The notes under the pieces were generated by a model. That model did not search any database, was not told the DNA's origin, and saw nothing but the letters and a program-made list of their open reading frames with translations. DNA of 64,000 nt. Source: Actinomycetota bacterium. GTDB lineage: Bacteria > Actinomycetota > Thermoleophilia > Gaiellales > Gaiellaceae. Of the stretch, positions 51,074 through 59,076 are shown in pieces; position 1 is the stretch's first letter; the number at the start of each line of letters is the position of its first letter. Location of the stretch: NCBI GenBank assembly GCA_003161615.1, contig PMOB01000010.1, forward strand, positions 62,001 through 126,000, written 5' to 3'. Position numbers and translations under genes: made by a program.

Positions 51074-51900
51074 GGATCCGGCTGCGCGGGCGCCTCGGCT
51101 GGAACGCCGTCGGCCTTCTCCTCTTCGCCGTGATGGTCTTCCCGGTCTTCTGGATGATCTCGACGGCGTTCAAGCCGGCCGACGAGATCAACAGCTTCAC
51201 GCCGACCTGGCTCCCGGGCAGCCCGACCCTCCGGCACTTTCGCGATGCGCTCGCGCTACCCAATTTCTGGGCCGACGTGAAGAACACGGTGATCGTCGTG
51301 CTCGTCGCCGTCTCGATCGCGATGGTGCTCGCCTTCCTCGCGGCCGTCGCGCTCGCGAAGTACCGCTTCACGGGCCGCAAGCTGTTCATCGTGCTGATGA
51401 TCGGCGTGCAGATGATTCCCGGCGCCGGTCTGATCATCCCGCTCTACGTCCTGCTCGGCCGCTTCGGGCTCGTGAATCTCACCGGCGTGATCGTCGTCTA
51501 CATCAGCGCCGTTTTGCCGTTCTCCGTCTGGACGTTGCGCGGCTTCCTGATCGGGATCCCGAAGGAGCTCGAGGAGGCGGCGATGGTGGACGGCTCGACG
51601 CGGCTCGGCGCCTTCGTCCGCATCCTGCTCCCGCTCGTCGCGCCGGGGCTCGTGGCGACCTCGGTGTTCGCCTTCATCACGAGCTGGAACGAGTACATCT
51701 TCGCGCGCATCATTCTCAACGGCGGATCGAGCCAGACGATCACCGTCTGGTTGTCGTACATCTTCGGCTCGCAGCGGGCGACCGACTGGGGCGAGCTCAT
51801 GGCTGCCTCGACGCTCATCGCGATCCCCGTCGTGATCTTCTTCCTCATCGTCCAGCGCCGGATCGCCTTCGGGTTGACGGCCGGCGCCGTGAGGGGCTGA
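51070..51900 (+). CDS. Sugar ABC transporter permease (MalG/DasC-like)
   Basis: 276 residues from ATG. Six membrane helices; EAA loop EEAAMVDGSTRLGAFVRILLPLVAPGL. Typical MalG start (VGLLLFAVMVFPVFWMISTAFKPADE). It pairs with the MalF-like permease. No ATPase in the operon, so the divergent MsiK-like ATPase is the probable motor. A dre-like site lies immediately after its stop. Confidence 0.93.
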   Translation: MRIRLRGRLGWNAVGLLLFAVMVFPVFWMISTAFKPADEINSFTPTWLPGSPTLRHFRDALALPNFWADVKNTVIVVLVAVSIAMVLAFLAAVALAKYRFTGRKLFIVLMIGVQMIPGAGLIIPLYVLLGRFGLVNLTGVIVVYISAVLPFSVWTLRGFLIGIPKELEEAAMVDGSTRLGAFVRILLPLVAPGLVATSVFAFITSWNEYIFARIILNGGSSQTITVWLSYIFGSQRATDWGELMAASTLIAIPVVIFFLIVQRRIAFGLTAGAVRG

Positions 51901-51902
51901 GG

Positions 51903-51914
51903 TGGTACAGACCA
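51903..51914 (+). promoter_or_regulatory. Second dre-like site, between permease and glycosidase-MurQ gene
   Basis: TGGTACAGACCA is identical to the core at 48737-48748. It starts two bases after the permease stop and ends five bases before the ATG at 51920, thus covering the expected ribosome-binding region. Confidence 0.72.
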
Positions 51915-51919
51915 ACAGC

Positions 51920-53764
51920 ATGAAACGGGCGGGAACCTCCTACTTCGGCGTGCGGATCGCGCGGCACGCGCGGCGCGACATGGCCGACCTGGCGGTGCGC
52001 GGCTACACGGGCGTGCTCCACACGTTCTCGGAGAACGACTTCGCCTACTACCGCAGCATGATGGCGGAGATCGTCGCCGGTTCCCACGCCGAGGGGCTCT
52101 ACGTCCAGGCGAGCCCGTGGGGGCTCGGTCGGACGTTCGGCGGCGAGGCCGAGAGCCGCTGGGTCGCATTCCATCCCGAGGAGTGCCAGGTGCTCGACGA
52201 CGGCCGGCGCGTCGCGGCCGCGTGCCTGAACAGCTCCGCCTACCGTGACTTCTGCAAGGAGTGGGCCGACTGGGTGCTCGAGTGCGGCGTCGACGCCGTC
52301 TTCTGGGACGAGCCGGCTTGGGTCGTCCCGATCCACGTCGGTGTCGATGACTCCTCCCGCTGGACATGCCGCTGCGACCACTGCGCGGAGCGATTCGGCG
52401 GCCCGGTCCCGGCCGAGCTCACGCCGGAGGTGCAGGCGTTCCGCGAGGCGTCGGTCGTCGACTTCCTGCGCGAGGTCGTCGCGCACGTCGCCACGCGGGG
52501 CGGCACGAACAGCGTCTGCCTCCTTCCCGCCACCGACGGGCTGCATGGGCTGTCGAGCTGGGACGATGTCGCCGCCCTGCCGGGACTGACGACGCTCGTG
52601 ACGGACCCGTACTGGAAGCACTGGAACGAATCCGCCGGGCCGTTCGTCCGCCGCTTCGCGCGCCTCCTGCGTGAGACGGCCGAGCGCCACGGCGTCGCCG
52701 CGCAGCTCTGGGTACCGAGCTTCGGGCTTGGAGCCGAGGACATCCCGGAGCTCGAGGCCGCGATCGTGGCTGCGCGGGAGGAGGGCGTCGACGACCTCTG
52801 GACGTGGGGCTACGAGGCGTGCCGGCACATGAGCCATCTCGCGACGCCCGACGCGCCGCAGGTCTGGGAGGCGGTGAGCGCCGCGCTCACGGGCCGGCCG
52901 CAGACCGCGGTCACCGAGGCGGCTCGCCGTGAGCTCGCCGATCTCGATCTTCGCTCGGCACGGGAGCTCGTCCGGCTCCTCAACGACGAGGACGCGACCG
53001 TCCCAGCCGCCGTGGCCGAAGTGGGCGACGAGCTCGCCGCAGCCATCGAGGCGATCGCAGAGCGGCTGGCTCGCGGTGGCAGGCTGATCTATGCGGGCGC
53101 GGGAACCTCCGGCGCGCTCGCCGCGCTCGACGCCGCCGAGTGCGGACCCACCTTCGGCTCGCCTCCGGGCGAGGTCCTCGCCGTCGTCGCCCACGGCGAG
53201 GCGGCCGAGGACGACGCTGCGGCGGCGACGAACGCTTTGCTCGAGCACACCCTCCGCTCCGAGGATTGCGTCGTCGCCGTCAGCGCGTCCGGTTCCACGC
53301 CCTTCGCGCTCGCTGCTCTCGCGGCTGGTCGCGAGGCGGGCGCGCTCACCGTCGCCGTCGCCTGCGCACGCGACAGTGCTGCGGCGAAGATCGCCGACCA
53401 CGAGGTCGCGGCGGTGGTCGGGCCGGAGGTGATCGCCGGCTCGACGCGCCTCAAGGCGGGCACGGCGCAGAAGCTCATCCTCAACACGATCTCGACGGTG
53501 ACGATGGTCCGGCTAGGCCGCACGTACGGCGGCCTGATGGTCGGCGTCGTGCCCGACAACGCGAAGCTCCGCGACCGGGCACGCCGCAACGTCGTCATCG
53601 CGAGCGGGGCACCGGAGGAGCAGGTGGACGAGGCACTCGACGCCGCGGCGGGAGACGCGCGGGTCGCGCTCGTCTCCCTCCTCGCCGGGGTCGATGCGGA
53701 CGCAGCGCGGGCTCGACTCGATGCTGCGGGAGGCTCTGTACGAAAGGCGGCTGAGACGTCATGA
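51920..53764 (+). CDS. Fusion of a putative TIM-barrel glycosidase with N-acetylmuramate-6-phosphate etherase
   Basis: 614 residues from ATG 51920. Residues 1-330 look like a hydrolase barrel (AVRGYTGVLHTFSENDFAYY, AVFWDEPAW with an Asp-Glu pair, CRCDHCAERFG metal-like site, WTWGYEACRHMSHL). Residues 335-614 are a full MurQ: ARELVRLLNDEDATV, GAGTSGALAALDAAECGPTFG with the catalytic Glu, HGEAAEDDAAA with the second Glu. MurQ removes lactate from MurNAc-6-phosphate, giving GlcNAc-6-phosphate, the NagA substrate encoded next. I know MurQ only as a stand-alone enzyme; this fusion is unusual. A MurNAc kinase is not in the window. Confidence 0.87.
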   Translation: MKRAGTSYFGVRIARHARRDMADLAVRGYTGVLHTFSENDFAYYRSMMAEIVAGSHAEGLYVQASPWGLGRTFGGEAESRWVAFHPEECQVLDDGRRVAAACLNSSAYRDFCKEWADWVLECGVDAVFWDEPAWVVPIHVGVDDSSRWTCRCDHCAERFGGPVPAELTPEVQAFREASVVDFLREVVAHVATRGGTNSVCLLPATDGLHGLSSWDDVAALPGLTTLVTDPYWKHWNESAGPFVRRFARLLRETAERHGVAAQLWVPSFGLGAEDIPELEAAIVAAREEGVDDLWTWGYEACRHMSHLATPDAPQVWEAVSAALTGRPQTAVTEAARRELADLDLRSARELVRLLNDEDATVPAAVAEVGDELAAAIEAIAERLARGGRLIYAGAGTSGALAALDAAECGPTFGSPPGEVLAVVAHGEAAEDDAAAATNALLEHTLRSEDCVVAVSASGSTPFALAALAAGREAGALTVAVACARDSAAAKIADHEVAAVVGPEVIAGSTRLKAGTAQKLILNTISTVTMVRLGRTYGGLMVGVVPDNAKLRDRARRNVVIASGAPEEQVDEALDAAAGDARVALVSLLAGVDADAARARLDAAGGSVRKAAETS

Positions 53765-54864
53765 GACTCGGAGTGGAAGCGGCGCTGGTTCACGGCGAGC
53801 TCGTCCCGGGCGACGTGGAGATCGACGACGGACGGGTGGCGGCTGTCGGCCTCGCACCCGGAACGCGCGGCCACATCGCCGTGCCGGGCTTCGTCGACCT
53901 GCAGGTCAACGGCTACGGCGGAGTCGACTTCCTCTCTGCCTCCGACGACGACTACTGCCGCGCGGGCGAGGCGCTTCTCCTCGCGGGCGTGACCGCCTAC
54001 CAGCCGACCTTCATCACGTCGGCGGAGGCGGTGACTCTGGAGGCGCTGCGGACGATGCCGACCTCGGCCCCCGGGCCGCGCGTGCTCGGCGCCCATCTCG
54101 AAGGACCGTTCCTCTCGCCCGACCGGCCCGGCACCCATCCGCTCGAACATCTCCGGGCGCCGGACGTCGAGCTCCTCGACCGGCTGCTCGACGCGGGCTC
54201 GGTCACCCAGATGACGCTCGCTCCCGAGCTGCCCGGTGCGGACGAGCTCATCGAGCGGCTGCGCGAGCGCGGTGTGGCGGTCTCGGCCGGCCACACGAAT
54301 GCGACCGCGGAAGAGGCCCACAACGCCTTCGATCTCGGCGTCGGCGGCATCACGCATGTCTTCAATGCGATGCGTCCTTTCCGCTCGCGCGATCCCGGTA
54401 TCGCCGGCGCCGCCCTCACGCGCCCTGGAGTCGTGGTCTCGATCGTGGTGGACGGCCATCACCTCGCAGACGAGACCGTTCGCCTCGTCTGGGCCTGTGC
54501 GGGAGGCCGGGTCGCGCTCGTCACCGACGCGATCGCCCCCGCGGGCACGACCGGCGACGGCACCTTCCATCTCGGCGACGTCGCCGTCGAGGTCGGCGTC
54601 GGTGCCGCGCCGATGCGGGAGGACGGGACGCTCGCCGGAACCGTGCTGACGATGATCGACGCCGTCCGCAACCTCCACGCGCTCGGTGTTCCGTTCGAGC
54701 AGGCGATTGGAGCGGCGACCGAGGTGCCGGCGCGATTCCTCGCGCGCGGCGATGTCGGCTTCCTCGAACCGGGAGCGCTCGCCGACGTCGTCGTCCTCGA
54801 CGACCGGCTCGAAATCCAGTCGGTCCTGTGCTCGGGTCGCAGCGATGTCGTGGCTCGAGACTGA
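53761..54864 (+). CDS. nagA: N-acetylglucosamine-6-phosphate deacetylase
   Basis: 367 residues from ATG overlapping the preceding stop by four bases. NagA features are VPGFVDLQVNGYGGVDF, AHLEGPFLSPDRPGTHP (metal Glu), SAGHTNATAEEA and THVFNAMRPFRSRDPGIAGAAL, then VVDGHHL and VTDAIAPAG with the catalytic Asp. It deacetylates GlcNAc-6-phosphate to glucosamine-6-phosphate, the next step after MurQ. Usual length about 380, so complete. Confidence 0.95.
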   Translation: MRLGVEAALVHGELVPGDVEIDDGRVAAVGLAPGTRGHIAVPGFVDLQVNGYGGVDFLSASDDDYCRAGEALLLAGVTAYQPTFITSAEAVTLEALRTMPTSAPGPRVLGAHLEGPFLSPDRPGTHPLEHLRAPDVELLDRLLDAGSVTQMTLAPELPGADELIERLRERGVAVSAGHTNATAEEAHNAFDLGVGGITHVFNAMRPFRSRDPGIAGAALTRPGVVVSIVVDGHHLADETVRLVWACAGGRVALVTDAIAPAGTTGDGTFHLGDVAVEVGVGAAPMREDGTLAGTVLTMIDAVRNLHALGVPFEQAIGAATEVPARFLARGDVGFLEPGALADVVVLDDRLEIQSVLCSGRSDVVARD

Positions 54865-55882
54865 GCTGCGGGAGCAGCCGGAGGCGCTGGCGCGCCTGCT
54901 CGACCGGCAGGCGGACGCGGCCCGGGACGCGGCGAAGCTCTTCCGCGGCCGTGACATCCGCTACGTCCTGATCGCGTCGCGTGGGAGCTCGTCGAACGTC
55001 GCGCGGTACGCGCAGTACCTGCTCGGCCGCGCGCACCGCGTGCCGGTGATGTTCGCGACGCCGTCCCTCTACACGATCTACGGCCAGCCGCCGCGGCTCG
55101 ACGGCGGTCTCGTGATCGGGATCTCGCAGTCCGGCGCGTCGCCTGACGTCGTCGCGGTACTCGCCGAGGCACGCGAGCAGGGACGCCCGACGCTCGCACT
55201 CACGAACGATCCCGATTCGCCGCTCGCGCGCGCCGCAGAGGCCGTCCTGCCGATCGAGGCCGGCGAGGAGCATGCAGTCGCCGCGACGAAGACGTACACG
55301 AACTCGCTCGGCGCAGTTGCCCTCCTCTTCGCGGAGGCGGGCAAGGATGCCGTGGCGCGCGAGGAGCTTCTGCGGATGCCGGAGGCGCTTGCCTCCCAGA
55401 TCGAGCTCTCGCTTGGCGATCGGGTCTCGCTCGACGAGTACCGCGACGCCGTTGGGCTGACGGTCGTTGCGCGCGGCGTCAACTACGGCACCGGCTTCGA
55501 GATCGCGCTCAAGATCCGGGAGCTGTCGGGTCTGATGACCGAGGCCTATTCGCCCGCCGACCTGATGCACGGGCCGATCGCCGCCATCCAGCCCGGCTGG
55601 CCCGTCGTCGTGGTGGCGCCGAGCGGGCCGGCGCGGCCGAGCGTCGAGGAGATCGTTCCGCCGCTGCGCGCTCGGGGCGCGCGGCTGATCGCGGTGTCGG
55701 ACGTCAAGGCAGTCCTCCGCCGCGCACAGACGCGGCTACCTCTCGCTCCGGGCGTGCCCGAGTGGCTCAGCCCCCTCACGGCGGTCGTGCCCGGTCAGGT
55801 GACCGCGCTCCGCCTCACTCTTCTCCGCGAGCTCGACCTCGACCGGCCGCGCGGGTTGAAGAAGGTGACCCTGACGAGATAG
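54845..55882 (+). CDS. SIS-domain sugar isomerase/deaminase, likely glucosamine-6-phosphate deaminase (NagB-II/AgaS-like)
   Basis: 345 residues from ATG 54845, inside the end of nagA. Two SIS domains: ASRGSSSNVARYAQYLL and SQSGASPDVVAVL with EEHAVAATKTYTNSLGAVALL, and later GRGVNYGTGFEIALKIRELSGLMTEAYSPADLMHGPIAAI. This layout is the isomerase half of GlmS without the glutaminase domain, which acts as a deaminase in NagB-II enzymes: glucosamine-6-phosphate to fructose-6-phosphate plus ammonia. It completes the amino-sugar route into glycolysis. Confidence 0.92.
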   Translation: MSWLETELREQPEALARLLDRQADAARDAAKLFRGRDIRYVLIASRGSSSNVARYAQYLLGRAHRVPVMFATPSLYTIYGQPPRLDGGLVIGISQSGASPDVVAVLAEAREQGRPTLALTNDPDSPLARAAEAVLPIEAGEEHAVAATKTYTNSLGAVALLFAEAGKDAVAREELLRMPEALASQIELSLGDRVSLDEYRDAVGLTVVARGVNYGTGFEIALKIRELSGLMTEAYSPADLMHGPIAAIQPGWPVVVVAPSGPARPSVEEIVPPLRARGARLIAVSDVKAVLRRAQTRLPLAPGVPEWLSPLTAVVPGQVTALRLTLLRELDLDRPRGLKKVTLTR

Positions 55883-55885
55883 AAC

Positions 55886-55919
55886 GAAGCGGCCGCGCCC
55901 CTGGTGTGGCGGCCGCCTC
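55886..55919 (+). terminator. Stem-loop terminator of the amino-sugar operon
   Basis: gaagcggccgc and gcggccgcctc pair in ten of eleven positions around a 12-base loop, four bases after the deaminase stop, followed by gttta. A second small hairpin (tccccc / ggggga, 55960-55976) follows and may serve the convergent gene. Confidence 0.75.
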
Positions 55920-55985
55920 GTTTACCGCGGTTTGCGCCGTCAGTCCTGGCGCACCGCCGTCCCCCGAAGTGGGGGAACTTGTTGG

Positions 55986-56417
55986 CTAGCCGGACGTCCC
56001 CTGGTCGACGACCTGCTTAGCGCTGTACGTCTGGAGGGTCGATGCGAGATCCGCAGCGGCGATCTTCTTCGGGGCGCGGATCTTCACGATGCCCTTGTCG
56101 CCGTCCGTGATGGTCGTGACGCCGTTCTCGAGCGAGATCTTCGTCTTCGAGTCCGTCGGGAACGTGAGCGTCTGTCCCTTCAGCGCCTTGCCGTGGTAGT
56201 TAGCCCGGCTGACGACGATCGTGATCGAGCCGTTGGTGCTCGTCGACGAGTCGTACGCGCTGTAGCCGGAGAGTGTCCCCTTGAGGACGTAGAGAACTTT
56301 CGGGGCGGACTTGCTGTGCGACCTCGAGCCATCACCGTGGCCGGGGTTGCCGCCCTTGGCGAACGCGACGCCCGGAATCATCAGGGCGGCGAACGCGATT
56401 AGGAGTGTTTTCTTCAT
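55986..56417 (-). CDS. Secreted protein of unknown function
   Basis: 143 residues from ATG 56417 (a GTG two codons earlier is possible). Signal peptide MKKTLLIAFAALMIPGVAFA with a cleavage AFA-K. The mature part is basic and beta-rich (VLYVLKGTLSGYSAYDSSTS, ITIVVSRANYHGKALKGQTL, GIVKIRAPK), resembling small actinobacterial secreted proteins with one OB-like repeat. No partner genes; function unknown. Confidence 0.82.
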   Translation of the reverse strand: MKKTLLIAFAALMIPGVAFAKGGNPGHGDGSRSHSKSAPKVLYVLKGTLSGYSAYDSSTSTNGSITIVVSRANYHGKALKGQTLTFPTDSKTKISLENGVTTITDGDKGIVKIRAPKKIAAADLASTLQTYSAKQVVDQGTSG

Positions 56418-56531
56418 TGACACGACTCTGCCGGGCTCACGTCAGCGCGACGACAGCCCGCTGTAAGCCCTCGGTAAAGCCCATGCGTCGATTCACATGC
56501 TCCTCTTGATCTCCACCCGTAGGGTCCTCGC

Positions 56532-57311
56532 GTGAATCTGCCCGGATTGGGTCGGCGCGGCGCCGACCGGCATCGCTCCGACGACGTGCGGTCGCTCTTC
56601 GTCGTTTCTCTGCCGCGCTCGCTCTCGAGCCTTCTCTATGTGGCGGCCGCGCAGGCGGTCGGGCTCGTCGAACCGACCTGGACGAGCGACGGGGAGATCC
56701 TCAACCGCGACCGCGTTCCGAAGCGGCTGCAGAACCTCGCGCCGGCCGACGAGCGGTTCACGCTCCTCGGCTCCTCCCCCGACAGCTTCGCGAGCATGAC
56801 TTCGTATCTCGACAGCACGACCGTCCGCCGGGGCCATGCGTACAAGGACGTGGTGCAGCCGTTCGTCATCGGCGGCTGGGACGGGCTGAGCGAGTTCCGC
56901 GTCCTGAAGGTGCGACGGAACGTCGCCGAGGTCGCCTACGCGATGCTCAAGCGCCAGTGGTGGTATCCCACGCGGGCGGCGAGCGTCTTCGAGGTGCGGC
57001 CGTGGTCGCTCGTGGAAGGGCTCGTCCGCGCCGAAGCGGTGCTCGAAGCGCTGCCCGGCGAGTCAGTGGAGTACGCCGACGCGATCATCGACCCCGACCC
57101 GCTGCACGCAGCCCTGCGGGGCCTCTATCCCGACGTGTGCCTCGGGGAGCCTCACTACATCGACCGCCGCTTCATCCGCACCCGGCAGCGGCTCGAAGCC
57201 GACCGCCGCGACTCGCTCCTCTACCGCCGCATCGAATGGATCGTCTCGGCGGTACGCGAACGGCTGCGCTACGACGACCCGCGCGAAGAGGTCGTCGAGG
57301 CGCTTCGGTAA
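56532..57311 (+). CDS. Sulfotransferase-like protein
   Basis: 259 residues from GTG. SLFVVSLPRSLSSLLYVAAA resembles the PAPS 5'-phosphosulfate loop (a P-loop variant) of sulfotransferases. VLKVRRNVAEVAYAMLKRQWW resembles the 3'-phosphate-binding strand and helix. It would transfer sulfate from PAPS to a sugar, lipid or small molecule, but the acceptor is not readable. The last 43 bases overlap the convergent flippase-like gene. Confidence 0.65.
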   Translation: MNLPGLGRRGADRHRSDDVRSLFVVSLPRSLSSLLYVAAAQAVGLVEPTWTSDGEILNRDRVPKRLQNLAPADERFTLLGSSPDSFASMTSYLDSTTVRRGHAYKDVVQPFVIGGWDGLSEFRVLKVRRNVAEVAYAMLKRQWWYPTRAASVFEVRPWSLVEGLVRAEAVLEALPGESVEYADAIIDPDPLHAALRGLYPDVCLGEPHYIDRRFIRTRQRLEADRRDSLLYRRIEWIVSAVRERLRYDDPREEVVEALR

Positions 57312-58225
57312 CGCAGGGCCAGGAGCGAGCCGAAGCCGACGACGAGCGTCGGCACGACGATGAGCCCGCGGTAGAGGAGAACCGCCGCGACGACGAGCGC
57401 GTGGGGGCCGCCGAAGCCGACGAGCGTCCCGATCAGTCCGAGCTCGACGACGCCGATCCCCGCAGGCGTCAGCGGCAGCGAGCTGATCACCCTGCCGATC
57501 GACCAAGCGAGGAACGTCTCGCTCGGCGGCAGCTGGTGGAACGGGATCCCGACCGCGCGGATCGACAGCTCGAGCAGGAGATAGCCGCTCAGGTGGTTGA
57601 CGACGGTCGCCGCGGTGAGCGCCGGCCAGCGCCGGCGGAGCCTGCCGAGCCGCTCGTCGCGGAGGACGACGAAGCGCTCGCCGAACCTCCGCGCGACGGC
57701 CACACTGCGCAGCGCCGCGACCGCGACGAGCACGATCACGCCCGCCACACCGCCGCTGCCGAGCGCGATCGCGAGCGTCGTTCCCGACAGGTGGCCCGTG
57801 CCGAGGACGAGCACCGCGCCGGCGAGCGGGTAGACGAGGATCATCACCTGGCTCCAGAGCCCGGCCAGGCCGACCGCGAACGCCGCTTCTCCTGCACCGA
57901 CGCGCAGGCGCCGCAGCAGTCCGAACGAGATCGCCATCCCGAGCGGAGCGCCGCCCGGAACTACTGCCGTCACGGCCGTCGACGCCTGCGTGAAGCCGAG
58001 CGCGGCCGGCCATGAGAGCTGCGGCAGGAGCACGCGCCACGGCAGCGCCGTGACGAGGATGTCGAGAATGGCGCCGGCGGCCAGCGCGGCCGCCCATCCC
58101 GCCGAGACCGCGGACAACCGGTTCCCGACGCTGCCATAGCTCGCGATCCGCGGCAGGACGACGAAGAACACGACCGCGGCAAGCGCCAGTCCCACTCCGA
58201 ACCGCAGGGCGAGGCGCGTCGACAT
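57269..58225 (-). CDS. Lysylphosphatidylglycerol synthase-type transmembrane protein (flippase-like)
   Basis: 318 residues from ATG 58225, one base overlapping the stop of the gene upstream. Seven to eight helices, with the UPF0104/LPG_synthase_TM pattern: ALGFTQASTAVTAVVPGGAPLGMAISFGLLRRL and SSLPLTPAGIGVVELGLIGTLVGFG. The family includes MprF-like flippase domains and glycan-related membrane proteins. The neighbouring sugar genes suggest a cell-envelope glycan role. Confidence 0.87.
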   Translation of the reverse strand: MSTRLALRFGVGLALAAVVFFVVLPRIASYGSVGNRLSAVSAGWAAALAAGAILDILVTALPWRVLLPQLSWPAALGFTQASTAVTAVVPGGAPLGMAISFGLLRRLRVGAGEAAFAVGLAGLWSQVMILVYPLAGAVLVLGTGHLSGTTLAIALGSGGVAGVIVLVAVAALRSVAVARRFGERFVVLRDERLGRLRRRWPALTAATVVNHLSGYLLLELSIRAVGIPFHQLPPSETFLAWSIGRVISSLPLTPAGIGVVELGLIGTLVGFGGPHALVVAAVLLYRGLIVVPTLVVGFGSLLALRYRSASTTSSRGSS

Positions 58226-59025
58226 CAGCAGTGCGGCGGCTGGGCCGGAATGCGCGTCAGCTCGAGGTTGGAGACGAACGGCAGCGCGCCCGCGCGACAC
58301 GCGATCCGGACATCGCGACGGGTCGCGCGCGAGCTCCCGGCCGCGGTGTAGCCGGTCGCGAGTGTCAGAAGGCCGCGAGCGCGCATCAGGCGCAGCTCGC
58401 GACCGGCCGCCGAATCGGAGCCGATGTCCTCGCGGTTCCAGCCATCGAGGTAGCGGAGGATGGGACCGTCCACATCCGCGCCGTTCTGGGCGAAGAGGTG
58501 GCCGCCGCCGCGGTGCGCGAGCGCCGCCAGCCGGGCGACGAGCTTCACCATCCCGCTCGCCTGGTCCCGATGCGTCTCGACCATGTCGGTGTTGTCGAGG
58601 AAGAGGCCGTCGAGCCCCTTGCGCAGCATCCCCGCGGCGACCGAGCCGAGGAGCTTCCGGTAGCCGGCCGCGTCGACGTTCGCGTACCACTCGCCCCACT
58701 GCTTCCAGTAGTCGAGCCGGTACGGCTTCGCGCTGCGATACCAGGGGCGGTACGGCTCGATCGTCCCCGTGTCGAGGTAGCCGAGCACGAGTGCTCCGTC
58801 GCGGTGGAGGGCCGTCACCTGCGCCGCGGTCACTTCCTGGCCGTCGACGACCACGAGGTCGTAGCGCGCGTACCGCTGCGCGACGTCGCCGGAGAGCGTC
58901 CCGTTCCCGATCCCGAAAGCCCATGTGTGGACGGCGGCGAGGCGCGGCGGGACCGCAGCAGCCGTGCCGGAGAGAGCGAGCGCGGCGACTGCAAGCCCGA
59001 CGCCGAGAAGGCGTCTCCGTCCCAT
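58225..59025 (-). CDS. Secreted GH114-like glycosidase (endo-alpha-1,4-polygalactosaminidase family)
   Basis: 266 residues with a signal peptide (RRRLLGVGLAVAALALSGTAAAV). GH114-like features are YDLVVVDGQEVTAAQVTALH, VLGYLDTGTIEPYRPWY, GLDGLFLDNTDMVE (catalytic Asp region) and the late WNREDIGSD. The family cuts galactosaminogalactan-like or Pel-like amino-glycans, or acts in their export. It is translationally coupled to the flippase-like gene (TGATG overlap), so the pair may handle one exopolysaccharide. Confidence 0.83.
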   Translation of the reverse strand: MGRRRLLGVGLAVAALALSGTAAAVPPRLAAVHTWAFGIGNGTLSGDVAQRYARYDLVVVDGQEVTAAQVTALHRDGALVLGYLDTGTIEPYRPWYRSAKPYRLDYWKQWGEWYANVDAAGYRKLLGSVAAGMLRKGLDGLFLDNTDMVETHRDQASGMVKLVARLAALAHRGGGHLFAQNGADVDGPILRYLDGWNREDIGSDSAAGRELRLMRARGLLTLATGYTAAGSSRATRRDVRIACRAGALPFVSNLELTRIPAQPPHC

Positions 59026-59076
59026 GCGGGCAAGGATAGGTGGGGGACGCGAACGCCCCCCACCTGGACTACGGAC

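Noticed and set aside
57269-58924. 551-codon open frame covering two genes
   Set aside because: Residues 1-233 are the wrong frame over the GH114-like gene; the membrane protein starts at 58225.
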